Assembly: GCA_016284315.1 (NCBI GenBank)
Contig: JAEEOO010000030.1
Coordinates: forward strand, 1-44,434
Length of the DNA: 44,434 nt
Reading direction: 5' to 3'
From: Lachnospiraceae bacterium
GTDB taxonomy: Bacteria; Bacillota; Clostridia; Lachnospirales; Lachnospiraceae
In this document: positions 16,792 to 25,492 of the stretch, piece by piece
Position numbering within the stretch: position 1 is the first letter of the stretch
Layout of the letters: each line of letters starts with the position of its first letter
Notes under the pieces: model-generated
The model's database searches: none
Seen by the model: the letters and a program-made list of their open reading frames with translations, nothing else
Told to the model about the DNA's origin: nothing
Made by a program: the position numbers and the translations under genes

Positions 16792-18372
16792 ATGAGCACC
16801 GTAAATGTTAATGAAATCAAGATAGATCCGAGCAAGTTCGCCTTCGTTAACGAAGCGGATAAGCTCCATGATAAAAAATTTGAAGATAAACCCATCGGAT
16901 ACTTTAAAGATGCCTGGATCCGTTTCCGTAAGAGCAGAGCATCCGTAGTAGCTTTGATCATCATTTTAAGCATCGTAGCTTTTGCTTTTGTTGCGCCTTT
17001 GTGCGTAAGAAGCCATGATCAGGCATTCATGGTTCCTACATATGCTAAAAACTCTCCTCGTATTGTAGCTCTTAAAAATCTTGGCCTAAAGACCGGATTT
17101 ACAAGCCGTGACTTCTCCGACAGAAGCCTTATGAAGGCTCTTGCGGTAGGAGTCGGAGCAGAAGAGTACAAAGGGCAGGATGTAAGCTTTGCTGACGCTA
17201 TGGACAGCGAATACATGCCCATCCTTGAGATCACTAATGTAACTACTTCAATCGGAGCAGATAAAAAGGAGACTCATAGCTACACCGCAGATATCGAGAC
17301 ATATCTTGAGGTTGGTTTCCTTTACAAGAGCATTGAACAGCATGAACTTGAGAGCATCCTTGCCTGGGAGCAGGAAACCGGTAAGAAGGTTCTTTATCCC
17401 CTTGTTGAAAACAACGAGTACAATATGGATCCCACCGATGCAAACTGCTGGTACAAGTCAGATGCAAAGGGAAATCCTTTAAAGGAAAAGGGTGACAAGG
17501 TTACTAAGATCAAGGAATACGACGAGTCTCTTGTTCTCGCAGACAACTATAAGAGAGATAAAGACGGAAATCCTATTTACTATGAGTACACCGGCGGTGG
17601 TAGTGTAGATACCGCACAGTACAAGATCCGTGTTCTTTATATTAACTACTATGAGTACCTTTACGGCGCAGAGCCCAACTATATATTCGGTACCGACGCT
17701 CAGGGTCGTGACCTTATGCTCCGTCTTGCAGGCGGTATCAGATTGAGCCTCCTGATCGCTGTATGTGTATCCGTTGTTAACTTCATCATCGGTGCATTCT
17801 ACGGATCAACCGAAGGCTACTACGGAGGTGCTGTTGACCTTGTTATGGAGCGTATCTCAGATATCCTCTCCAACATGCCTTTCGTCGTAGTAGCAACCCT
17901 TTTCCAGATCCACCTTGCAAAGAAAGTAGGACCTATTCCTTCGTTGCTCTTTGCTTACTTCACCACCGGATGGATCGGAACCGCATACCGTGTACGTACC
18001 CAGTTCTACAGATTCAAGAACCAGGAATACGTTATGGCGGCAAGAACCCTTGGCGCAAAGGACAAGAGGATCATTTGGAAGCATATCTTCCCCAACTCTC
18101 TTGGCACCATTATCACATCCGCAGCCCTTACCATCCCCGGAGTAATCAACTCTGAGTCAATGCTCAGCTACCTGGGAATCGTAAAGCTTGGATCTTCATC
18201 CGGAACATCACTCGGTACTTTGCTTTCGGATGCAGCCGCAATTTGGACGAACTACCCTCACCTTTTGTTCTTCCCTGCGATCACACTTTCACTTCTGATG
18301 ATCTGTTTCAACCTCTTCGGTAACGGACTCAGAGACGCATTTAACCCTGCACTTCGTGGCGTGGAAGAATAA
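16792..18372 (+). CDS. oppC: Oligopeptide ABC transporter permease OppC with large extracytoplasmic insert
   Basis: This 526-residue protein has the first helix at about residues 51-72 and the conserved FGTDAQGRDLMLRLAGGIRL motif only at 299-318. In ordinary OppC (about 300 residues) these lie roughly 45 residues apart. About 180 extra residues are therefore placed on the outer face of the membrane. They are polar, rich in Asp, Lys, Glu and Tyr, and have no extra helix. The C-terminal channel part, with coupling loop YVMAARTLGAKDKRIIWKHI, is normal. The start at 16792 follows the oppB stop by one base and uses the GGGAGAG inside the oppB end. The insert may contact the enlarged OppA (inference). 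Confidence 0.9.
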   Translation: MSTVNVNEIKIDPSKFAFVNEADKLHDKKFEDKPIGYFKDAWIRFRKSRASVVALIIILSIVAFAFVAPLCVRSHDQAFMVPTYAKNSPRIVALKNLGLKTGFTSRDFSDRSLMKALAVGVGAEEYKGQDVSFADAMDSEYMPILEITNVTTSIGADKKETHSYTADIETYLEVGFLYKSIEQHELESILAWEQETGKKVLYPLVENNEYNMDPTDANCWYKSDAKGNPLKEKGDKVTKIKEYDESLVLADNYKRDKDGNPIYYEYTGGGSVDTAQYKIRVLYINYYEYLYGAEPNYIFGTDAQGRDLMLRLAGGIRLSLLIAVCVSVVNFIIGAFYGSTEGYYGGAVDLVMERISDILSNMPFVVVATLFQIHLAKKVGPIPSLLFAYFTTGWIGTAYRVRTQFYRFKNQEYVMAARTLGAKDKRIIWKHIFPNSLGTIITSAALTIPGVINSESMLSYLGIVKLGSSSGTSLGTLLSDAAAIWTNYPHLLFFPAITLSLLMICFNLFGNGLRDAFNPALRGVEE

Positions 18373-18389
18373 TGGTTGGAGAATAGACA

Positions 18390-20561
18390 ATGGATAAGAT
18401 ATTAGAAGTTAAAAATTTAAAAATATCATTTAGGACCAATTCCGGAATCGTTAGAGCGGTTCGTGATATTTCCTTAGATCTTGAAAAGGGAAAGACACTT
18501 GCCATCGTAGGAGAATCCGGATCAGGCAAGTCCGTTACCAGCAAAGCAATCCTTGGAATCCTTGCAGGTAACTCCATCGTAGAAGGCGGAGAGATCCTCT
18601 ATGATGGTATGGATCTTCTTAAGATCGATGAAGAGCAGATGCACAAGGTTCGTGGAGATAAGATCTCAATGATCTTCCAGGATCCTCTTTCATCCCTTAA
18701 CCCCATCGTTAAGATCGGTAACCAGATCACAGAGGCTACCCTTCTTAAGAACAAGGCTAACAGAAGAGAAGCCCGTAATCAGTTTAACAGTGTACTTGCT
18801 CTCCTTCGTCAGGCCATGGTTGATTCGAAGGCCTGCAGCGAGGAAAAGGCAAAGGAGATGTGTGGAACCTTTGATACTTTCTGTATCAAGGCAAACAAGT
18901 TTGAACATCTCTACAATGTAGATGATGAGGTTTGCGAAGACTGTTCAGCTCACCTTAAGGACCTTCTTTTCAAGGCTGAGAAAAACCAGAAGCAGAACGT
19001 TAAGTATATCGTTGGCGATGTATTAAACAAGACCGGCAATTTTAAGAGTGAATTCTTTGTACATGAGTACAAGGAAAAGCTTGCAAACGCTTCAAAGGAA
19101 GTTAAAGAACTCCTTTCAGATTACAAGCCTACCGCAGACAATAACCGTCTCGGCGAGAAGCTTGAGAATGCTATCAAGGAGTTGGATTCAGTTATTGAGG
19201 CTATGTACAACCAGACAAAGCCCAACTTCTTCAGAATCGGTTTCTATGCTCTTAAGAACCCTAACGAGGATATCTATTCAGAGGATACCGAGGCTCTTAA
19301 CGAGAAGGCTCTTAAGTTCCTTGATGAGAACTTTATGCTTGAGTTCCTTGAGTATACCGAGAAGGCTCTTAAGTACAGCGCAGAAAAGTATCTAGCCAAG
19401 AAGCGCGAGGCAGTTAAAGTTCTTCAGGAGCAGCTTTCATACTTCGATGGAACTATTTCCGAGAAGGAGTCAAAAGCTCGTGCTAAGGTTATGACCGGCG
19501 CTGTTCTCGGTGCCATCGATCCACTTGAGATCAAGAAGGATAACCGTGCATACACTTTTGATACCGGTATCAATGACGCCGTAAACCGCTACTTCAGATT
19601 CGAAAAGCAGAATCCCAAGGAGCAGGCTCGTTTCGATAAACAGACCGCAAAGGTTGAAAAGCTTAAGGCCAGAGGCAAGAAGGTTGACTGGAAAGTTGTT
19701 CCCGCAAACATCGTTGACCTTGACCTTCTTAAGAAGAATATCAGCAACGTGATCAACGGACTTATCGATGATTACAGCGAGTTTGATAAGAATTTTGAAA
19801 AGATCGCTTTCTCAGAGCGTAAGGTTGAGATCGTAGACTTCTTTAAGGATCGTGCATCCAAGGTTGTTTACAAGATCACCAGATCAATGGCAAAGGAAAA
19901 TGCTATCAAGCTCATGGAGGAAGTTGGTATTTCCGAGCCTCGTATGAGATATAATCAGTATCCCTTCGAGTTTTCCGGTGGTATGAGACAGAGAATCGTT
20001 ATCGCTATCGCGCTTACAGCCGATCCCGAGATTCTTATCTGCGATGAGCCCACAACCGCTCTTGACGTTACCATCCAGGCTCAGATCCTTGAGCTCATCA
20101 ACGACCTTAAGAAGAAGAGAAACCTTTCAATCATCTTCATTACACATGACCTCGGCGTTGTAGCAAACATGGCAGACGACATCGCAGTTATGTACGCAGG
20201 TAAGATCGTTGAACAGGGAACTGCAAGTGATGTCTTCTATGATCCCAGACATCCTTACACCTGGGCACTTCTTTCATCAATGCCCGACCTCGATACCAAG
20301 GAGAAACTTGAGTCCATACCCGGAACTCCTCCTAACATGATCTATCCTCCTGTTGGAGATGCATTTGCAGATCGTAACAAATATGCTATGCAGATCGACT
20401 ACGAGATGCAGCCCCCCATGTTTGAGATCTCTGAGACTCACAGAGCAGCTACATGGCTCCTTCATCCCGATGCTCCCAAGCTCGAGACCCCCGCTATCAT
20501 CCGTGATCGTATCGCACGTATGAAAGCAAAGAATAACAACGGAGGTGAGATCAATGGCTGA
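18390..20561 (+). CDS. oppD: Oligopeptide ABC transporter ATPase OppD with ~365-residue insertion
   Basis: This 723-residue ATPase belongs to a family usually about 340 long. Walker A GESGSGKS is at residues 41-48 and the Q-loop Gln at 97. The signature SGGMRQR comes only at 529-535, then Walker B LICDEPTTALD and the switch His in FITHDLG. The insertion sits between Q-loop and signature, about residues 125-495, inside the helical subdomain that faces the permeases. It is mostly charged helix and carries five Cys near its start (149, 158, 165, 182, 185). The C-terminal peptide-transporter tail (PGTPPNMIYPPVGDAFADRN) lacks Cys, as in many Gram-positive OppD. All ATPase motifs are intact, so it should be active. 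The reading frame is continuous, and the gene overlaps oppF by eight bases. Confidence 0.9.
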   Translation: MDKILEVKNLKISFRTNSGIVRAVRDISLDLEKGKTLAIVGESGSGKSVTSKAILGILAGNSIVEGGEILYDGMDLLKIDEEQMHKVRGDKISMIFQDPLSSLNPIVKIGNQITEATLLKNKANRREARNQFNSVLALLRQAMVDSKACSEEKAKEMCGTFDTFCIKANKFEHLYNVDDEVCEDCSAHLKDLLFKAEKNQKQNVKYIVGDVLNKTGNFKSEFFVHEYKEKLANASKEVKELLSDYKPTADNNRLGEKLENAIKELDSVIEAMYNQTKPNFFRIGFYALKNPNEDIYSEDTEALNEKALKFLDENFMLEFLEYTEKALKYSAEKYLAKKREAVKVLQEQLSYFDGTISEKESKARAKVMTGAVLGAIDPLEIKKDNRAYTFDTGINDAVNRYFRFEKQNPKEQARFDKQTAKVEKLKARGKKVDWKVVPANIVDLDLLKKNISNVINGLIDDYSEFDKNFEKIAFSERKVEIVDFFKDRASKVVYKITRSMAKENAIKLMEEVGISEPRMRYNQYPFEFSGGMRQRIVIAIALTADPEILICDEPTTALDVTIQAQILELINDLKKKRNLSIIFITHDLGVVANMADDIAVMYAGKIVEQGTASDVFYDPRHPYTWALLSSMPDLDTKEKLESIPGTPPNMIYPPVGDAFADRNKYAMQIDYEMQPPMFEISETHRAATWLLHPDAPKLETPAIIRDRIARMKAKNNNGGEING

Positions 20562-21609
20562 AGTTAAGCATGGCGAGGAACTCCTCAGAGTAGAACATCT
20601 CTGCCAGTATTTCGGAAGAACAAAGGCAGTTGATGATGTAAGCTTCTCCATATACAAAGGAGAGGTATTCGGACTTGTAGGTGAGTCCGGATGCGGAAAG
20701 ACCACTACCGGTCGTTCCATCATTAAGATCTATGACATCACATCAGGTAACATTTTCCTTGAGGGAAAGCGCGTCGCTGCCGGTGTTATGTCTTATAAAA
20801 AAGCAATCGCTGAGGCAAAGCAGAAGTTAAAGACTGCTGCAACTGCCGAAGAGAAGGCAGCTCTTAAGAAAGAGATCGCAGATAATCGCGAAGAGATCAA
20901 GAAAGCTCTTCACGTTCAGAAGAAAGAAAAGGTTGTTGATAAGGTTCAGATGATCTTCCAGGATCCCATCGCTTCCCTTGACCCCCGTATGACTGTACGA
21001 GAGATCATTGCAGAAGGTCTTATCATTAACGGTGAAAAAGATAAAAAGGTTATCGACGAGAAAGTATTCGAAGCTCTTGAGAAGGTAGGACTTGTACGTG
21101 AGCACGCAGGACGTTATCCTCACGAGTTCTCCGGCGGACAGAGACAGAGAATCGGTATCGCAAGAAGCGTTATCATGCATCCTGAGATGATCATTGCCGA
21201 CGAGCCCGTATCAGCTCTCGACGTTTCAATCCAGGCACAGGTTATCAACCTTCTTAATGACCTTAGAAAAGAATACGGAATCACCATCATGTTCATTGCA
21301 CATGACCTTTCCGTAGTTAAGTATTTCTCAGATCGTATCGGCGTTATGTATTACGGAAAGCTTGTAGAGCTTGCATCATCAGATGAACTTTTCGCTCATC
21401 CCCTGCATCCCTACACAAAGTCACTTCTTTCCGCAATTCCTCTTCCCGATCCCGATACCGAGAAGAATCGTAAGCGTATCGTATATGACAAGCTGAAGGA
21501 TCACGATTACAGCAAGCAGGGACCTACCATGCGCGAGATCGTTCCCGGCCACTTCGTATACTGTAACGACGAAGAAGCAGAGCGTTACAAGAAGATCTGT
21601 GCTGAATAA
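20554..21609 (+). CDS. oppF: Oligopeptide ABC transporter ATPase OppF with charged helical insert
   Basis: This 352-residue ATPase has Walker A GESGCGKT at residues 43-50, a Q-loop at Gln136 (MIFQDPIASLDPRMT), signature SGGQRQR, Walker B IIADEPVSALD and switch His in FIAHDLS. Between Walker A and the Q-loop, about residues 74-128, lies an extra Ala/Lys/Glu-rich segment (AIAEAKQKLKTAATAEEKAA) predicted to form a helical hairpin. The short tail ending EIVPGHFVYC fits the Gram-positive OppF group. The ATG at 20554 overlaps the end of oppD and follows GGAGG. It pairs with OppD as the second motor subunit of the peptide importer. Confidence 0.92.
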   Translation: MAEVKHGEELLRVEHLCQYFGRTKAVDDVSFSIYKGEVFGLVGESGCGKTTTGRSIIKIYDITSGNIFLEGKRVAAGVMSYKKAIAEAKQKLKTAATAEEKAALKKEIADNREEIKKALHVQKKEKVVDKVQMIFQDPIASLDPRMTVREIIAEGLIINGEKDKKVIDEKVFEALEKVGLVREHAGRYPHEFSGGQRQRIGIARSVIMHPEMIIADEPVSALDVSIQAQVINLLNDLRKEYGITIMFIAHDLSVVKYFSDRIGVMYYGKLVELASSDELFAHPLHPYTKSLLSAIPLPDPDTEKNRKRIVYDKLKDHDYSKQGPTMREIVPGHFVYCNDEEAERYKKICAE

Positions 21610-21657
21610 GCATGGCGTAAAGCAAAGATAATATGCCGTATTAAGAAAGGGAAATCA

Positions 21658-22086
21658 GTGAAGTCACCATTGTCACCACTTATCAGAAACCTTATAAGCT
21701 ACGGTGTTACCATCCTCGTAGGACTTGGAATGGCATACCTTTATATAAGGAATCGTGAATTCCCTGTGGAATCCGCAGTGGAGAATTATCGTATTCTTGC
21801 AGATGCCTTCACTGTTCCCGCTCTGCTGTTTCTTATGTTCGGAGCTCTTTTATGGGCTGCCGGCAAGGGAGCTGTAGATGGAGTTTCCTATGCATTCACC
21901 TGGGCCATCAAGTCCCTGCTCCCCGGAGCAAGGCTTGCTTCAAAGGATCTCAGCTATGCTGCTTATGTAGAGGAAAAGCGGGAGAAGAGGAAGAAATCAA
22001 GAGGTTTCTCATTCCTGTTCTTTTGCGGCCTGGGCTTTATGGCGGTTACAGCAGTATTCATATTCCTGTTTTACAAGAACCGCTGA
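21658..22086 (+). CDS. DUF3899-like membrane protein
   Basis: This 142-residue protein has three predicted helices: residues 8-26 (LISYGVTILVGLGMAYLYIR), about 43-62, and 115-137. The middle part (YRILADAFTVPALLFLMFGA, then GAVDGVSYAFTW and a basic YVEEKREKRKKSRG stretch) resembles the DUF3899 family, whose function is unknown. The start codon is GTG with AAAGGG upstream. It lies 48 bases after oppF and may be the last gene of the opp transcript, followed by the hairpin at 22131-22172. The family call is from memory of its motifs and is moderate in certainty. Confidence 0.7.
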   Translation: MKSPLSPLIRNLISYGVTILVGLGMAYLYIRNREFPVESAVENYRILADAFTVPALLFLMFGALLWAAGKGAVDGVSYAFTWAIKSLLPGARLASKDLSYAAYVEEKREKRKKSRGFSFLFFCGLGFMAVTAVFIFLFYKNR

Positions 22087-22130
22087 ATTTAGCGACTTAT
22101 TGGCAAATACGAGCAATAATTGAAGATAAT

Positions 22131-22181
22131 GGACTCGCAGCTTATGGTATAATCTACCTAAACTGCGGGTCCTTTGTTTTT
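22131..22181 (+). terminator. Terminator hairpin whose loop contains an extended -10 box
   Basis: GGACTCGCAG (22131-22140) and CTGCGGGTCC (22163-22172) form a ten-base-pair stem with one G-U pair, followed by TTTGTTTTT. The 22-base loop contains TGGTATAAT (22145-22153), an extended -10 promoter element with no strong -35 box. The site may both end the opp transcript and start that of the xylanase gene. Confidence 0.6.
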
Positions 22182-22225
22182 GATAAGCCCGCTTGCTTTA
22201 GCTTAAATTCACAGGGGGATAGAAT

Positions 22226-24292
22226 ATGAATTTAAAAACAGCTTATGAACCTTACTTTAAGATTGGTGTCGCTCTTTCAAACAAAAACCTTAGAACACCT
22301 GCACATATGCAGCTTGTGAAGGAACAGTTCAGCAGCTTTACCGCCGAGAACGACATGAAGCCCATGTTCTATCTCGACAGAGCGGAGAACAAAAAAGATC
22401 CGAAGAAATATGCCCTTGCGCCTGCGTTAACCTTTGAGCATGCAAAACCCTATCTTGATTTTGCAAAGGCTAACGGTATTCCCATGCGCGGACATACTCT
22501 TCTTTGGCATAACCAGACTCCCAAGTGGTTCTTCCATGAGGACTATAACGAGATGAAGAAGCTTGCAGGCCGTGAGACCATTCTTGCGAGACTTGAAAAC
22601 TATATCAAGGGAGTTCTTACATTCGCTCAGACAGAATATCCCGGTGTCATCTATGCCTGGGACGTTGTAAATGAGATCGTTGACGAGGGAGATTTCAGAA
22701 AATCAATCTGGCTTAAAACCGTTGGTGAGGATTTCTTCATCAAGGCTTTTGAGTTCGCAAGAAAGTATGCTGCTCCCGACGTTTCGCTTTTCTATAATGA
22801 TTATGAAACGGCGGAGATTTGGAAGAGAGATTTTATCATCGAGAAGGTCCTTAAGCCTCTTATGGAAAAGAAGCTTGTTGATGGTATGGGAATGCAGTCC
22901 CATTTGTTAATGGATCATCCCGACCTTGAGCAGTATAAAACAGCAGTTGAAATGTACGGCGCTCTTGGGCTTCAGGTTCAGATAACAGAACTTGATATGC
23001 ACAATAACGACAATTCCGAAAAATTCCAGCATGAGCTTGCTGAGAGATACAAGGAATTCTTCAAGATCTATCTTGATGCAAAAAAATCGGGAAAAGCAAA
23101 TATAACCGCTGTCACTTTCTGGAATCTTAGAGACGGAGACAGCTGGCTCAGCGGATTCAGAAGAGAGACCAGTTATCCTCTTTTGTTCACTGATAAATGC
23201 GAAGCCAAGGAAAGTTATTATGCTGTTCTTTCGGCCGCTGTATCTGAAGATAAGATTGATAAGTATGAACTTAAATGCAACGAAGAAGATTTCGTGACTG
23301 CTCCCGGACCTAAGAGGGATAAGCGAATTTTTAGAGAGCCCATCTGGGAAGAGGGCGAATATGATTATGCAGCTGCCTACGGATTTACACCAAATATTTT
23401 CGCATATCTTCACGATGACGATGAAAAGAGAGATTGCATGATCGTTGTACCCGGTGGCGGATATTGCATGTGCTGCGGTCATGAGGGCGAGCTTGTGGCA
23501 GATGAATTTTTTAAGAGGGGCATGAATGTATTGGTGCTTACCTACACTACGGATATCACCATGTCAATTCCTCTTAAGAAACAGCCCCTTGAAGATATAT
23601 CAAGAGCAGTTAGATTTGTCAGAAAGAACGCTTCGAAGTATAATGTTGAGGGAAAAAGAATCGTCATTACCGGATTCTCTGCGGGGGCACATGTTTGCGG
23701 AAGCCTTGCGGTCCATTTCGAAGATGTAAAAGATGTTAACCCCGAGTATACCAAGTTCTCCAACAGACCTGACGGAGTTATACTTTCATATCCTGTTATA
23801 ACCACCGGTGAGTACACTCACAAGGATTCTGTAAGAGCCCTTCTTGGTAATGAGCCTACTGCGGAAGAACTTGAATATTTCTCACTTGAAAAACAGGTTA
23901 AGGAGAATACTCCTCCCTGCTTTATCTGGCAGACTGAAGAGGATGGACTTGTTCCTGTTGAGAACAGCTACCTTTTTGCAACTGCTCTTAGAGAGAAGAA
24001 GGTTCCTTTTGCACATTATGTTTTCCCCAAGGGATTCCATGGCCTTACCGTTGCAAACGATGATTATTTTGCAGGATGGTCAGGTGGAGACTACTCCATG
24101 GAGCAGACCATGCGCGCCGTGTTCAATGTAAGAGAGGGCAAGGGCGTTAACGTTTCCGAGCAGAGAAAGGCAGAGCTCATTGAGCAGTTCTTCGGAGGAA
24201 ATGAAATGCCTCCCGTAGAGATCGACGAGAGCCTTAAAGAGGATGTAGGCCGCTGGCCCGGTATGGCGGAGGCCTGGATTAAAAGACTGTAA
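22226..24292 (+). CDS. Cytoplasmic GH10 xylanase fused to an acetyl-xylan-type esterase
   Basis: This 688-residue bifunctional enzyme has two catalytic domains. Residues 1-345 form a GH10 domain. Its acid/base is Glu150 in WDVVNE and its nucleophile Glu255 in ITELD; TAENDMKP and HTLLWHNQTP are also typical. Residues 365-640 form an alpha/beta hydrolase with oxyanion motif PGGGY, nucleophile Ser485 in GFSAG, probable Asp573 and His605 in KGFHG. It resembles acetyl-xylan esterases of the BD-FAE type. No signal peptide is present, so it should act on imported xylo-oligosaccharides, cutting the backbone and removing acetyl groups. GGGGGATAG precedes the ATG. Esterase specificity is inferred; the GH10 call is firm. 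Confidence 0.93.
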   Translation: MNLKTAYEPYFKIGVALSNKNLRTPAHMQLVKEQFSSFTAENDMKPMFYLDRAENKKDPKKYALAPALTFEHAKPYLDFAKANGIPMRGHTLLWHNQTPKWFFHEDYNEMKKLAGRETILARLENYIKGVLTFAQTEYPGVIYAWDVVNEIVDEGDFRKSIWLKTVGEDFFIKAFEFARKYAAPDVSLFYNDYETAEIWKRDFIIEKVLKPLMEKKLVDGMGMQSHLLMDHPDLEQYKTAVEMYGALGLQVQITELDMHNNDNSEKFQHELAERYKEFFKIYLDAKKSGKANITAVTFWNLRDGDSWLSGFRRETSYPLLFTDKCEAKESYYAVLSAAVSEDKIDKYELKCNEEDFVTAPGPKRDKRIFREPIWEEGEYDYAAAYGFTPNIFAYLHDDDEKRDCMIVVPGGGYCMCCGHEGELVADEFFKRGMNVLVLTYTTDITMSIPLKKQPLEDISRAVRFVRKNASKYNVEGKRIVITGFSAGAHVCGSLAVHFEDVKDVNPEYTKFSNRPDGVILSYPVITTGEYTHKDSVRALLGNEPTAEELEYFSLEKQVKENTPPCFIWQTEEDGLVPVENSYLFATALREKKVPFAHYVFPKGFHGLTVANDDYFAGWSGGDYSMEQTMRAVFNVREGKGVNVSEQRKAELIEQFFGGNEMPPVEIDESLKEDVGRWPGMAEAWIKRL

Positions 24293-24346
24293 AGGACTAT
24301 AAATGACTATGCTTAGACAATAGTCTGAAAGTCGGAAGGAGTCAAA

Positions 24347-24910
24347 ATGGATTTTAAAGAGATTACAGCTCAAAGTAAAAAAGCAGTTGAAGAGATCCTT
24401 GCAGGAGCAAGAATGAAGCCCGGTGATATTTTTGTTATCGGATGTTCATCCAGTGAGATCCTGGGAGATCAGATCGGAACAGCAACAAATATCGATTCAG
24501 CAAATGCAGTATTTGATGGAATCATTCCTGTTCTTAAAGAACATGGAATCTTTGCGGCGGCTCAGTGCTGCGAGCATTTAAACAGAGCCCTTGTTGTTGA
24601 GAGAGGGGCAATGGAAAAATATGGCTTTGAACAGGTAAATGCAATTCCCAAGCCCAATCATGCAGGGGGCGCTTTTGCAACTGTTTGCTATGAGAGATTC
24701 GACGATCCCGTCCTTGTTGAGAGCCTTAATGGAAAGGCTGATGCAGGAATCGACATTGGCGGAACCATGATCGGAATGCATATGCACAGTGTTGTCGTTC
24801 CAATGAGAATTTCTCTTAGAAAGATAGGTGAAGCACCTATCATCTGCGCCCGCCACCGCCCTAAGTATGTGGGCGGACAGAGAGCCGTTTATGATGAAGA
24901 TCTTATGTGA
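24347..24910 (+). CDS. UPF0340 / TIGR01440 family protein (YwlG-like)
   Basis: This 187-residue protein closely fits the conserved UPF0340 family found in Firmicutes. It shows FVIGCSSSEILGDQIGT, CCEHLNRALVVER, a GG-rich stretch with DIGGTMIGMHMHSVVVP, and ARHRPKYVGGQRAVYD near the end. The conserved Cys-Cys-Glu-His and His-Met-His residues hint at a metal or nucleotide site, but no function is established. The length is typical. GGAAGGAG precedes the ATG. It lies 54 bases after the xylanase gene; a small GACTAT/ATAGTC hairpin sits in the gap. Confidence 0.9.
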   Translation: MDFKEITAQSKKAVEEILAGARMKPGDIFVIGCSSSEILGDQIGTATNIDSANAVFDGIIPVLKEHGIFAAAQCCEHLNRALVVERGAMEKYGFEQVNAIPKPNHAGGAFATVCYERFDDPVLVESLNGKADAGIDIGGTMIGMHMHSVVVPMRISLRKIGEAPIICARHRPKYVGGQRAVYDEDLM

Positions 24911-24988
24911 CGACGGATTGCGCTGAATGCAGAGTATTTATGTTATTCACATGATCATATAAATTAAGTTTTGAGAGGTTTTAAGAAA

Positions 24989-25471
24989 TTGAGTATCGAA
25001 AATAGGATCAGAATTCCTGCGATCATCGCATTGGCAATTCAGGGAGCATTAACTCTTATAAGTATAATATTGGTGATCTTTCAGGAACCGTTGGTTAAAG
25101 CTTTGTATATGAGGAACCTGTATGATCAGAAAACGTCGGTGCATTTTTTGATACCGTCATCAGTCATCTTTATGATCGTTTATCTTGCGTTATACAGTGT
25201 TTACGTTGGCATTTTATATAAATACAATGGAACAAAAAGAAGAGTAGTAGGGATAGTATTTTTAGTTGTATACTTGGCTGTTGCAGTACTTTCCGGCTTA
25301 GTAAGCTATGTATCATCGATGATCGTAGGAAGATTCATGGGAACCATGGATTTAGCAGTTTATTCTTCTGTTAGTAGCCTTGTGTCGATTCCGGCAGTGT
25401 TCTTGGGATTTGCACCCGCACCTTTATTCTTCTTCTCACTTGGAAGATATTCTATAACCGTAGCAGAATAA
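24989..25471 (+). CDS. Unrecognised four-helix membrane protein
   Basis: This is a protein of about 160 residues that I do not recognise. Four hydrophobic segments are visible: about residues 9-30, 51-75, 85-108 and 125-150. A short basic stretch (KYNGTKRRVV) lies between helices two and three. The start is uncertain: a TTG at 24989 has AGAGG ten bases upstream and is preferred, while another in-frame TTG at 24971 would add six residues. The nagZ gene begins 21 bases after its stop, also with TTG, so the two are probably co-transcribed and weakly translated. No function can be inferred beyond a membrane location. Confidence 0.6.
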   Translation: MSIENRIRIPAIIALAIQGALTLISIILVIFQEPLVKALYMRNLYDQKTSVHFLIPSSVIFMIVYLALYSVYVGILYKYNGTKRRVVGIVFLVVYLAVAVLSGLVSYVSSMIVGRFMGTMDLAVYSSVSSLVSIPAVFLGFAPAPLFFFSLGRYSITVAE

Positions 25472-25492
25472 GATTTTTAAAGAGATAAAACT

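Noticed and set aside
20350-20520. Loss of the four-cysteine iron-sulfur motif in the OppD tail as a novelty
   Set aside because: As I recall, Gram-positive OppD proteins often have the same Cys-free tail (GDAFA...YAMQID), so this alone is not new.
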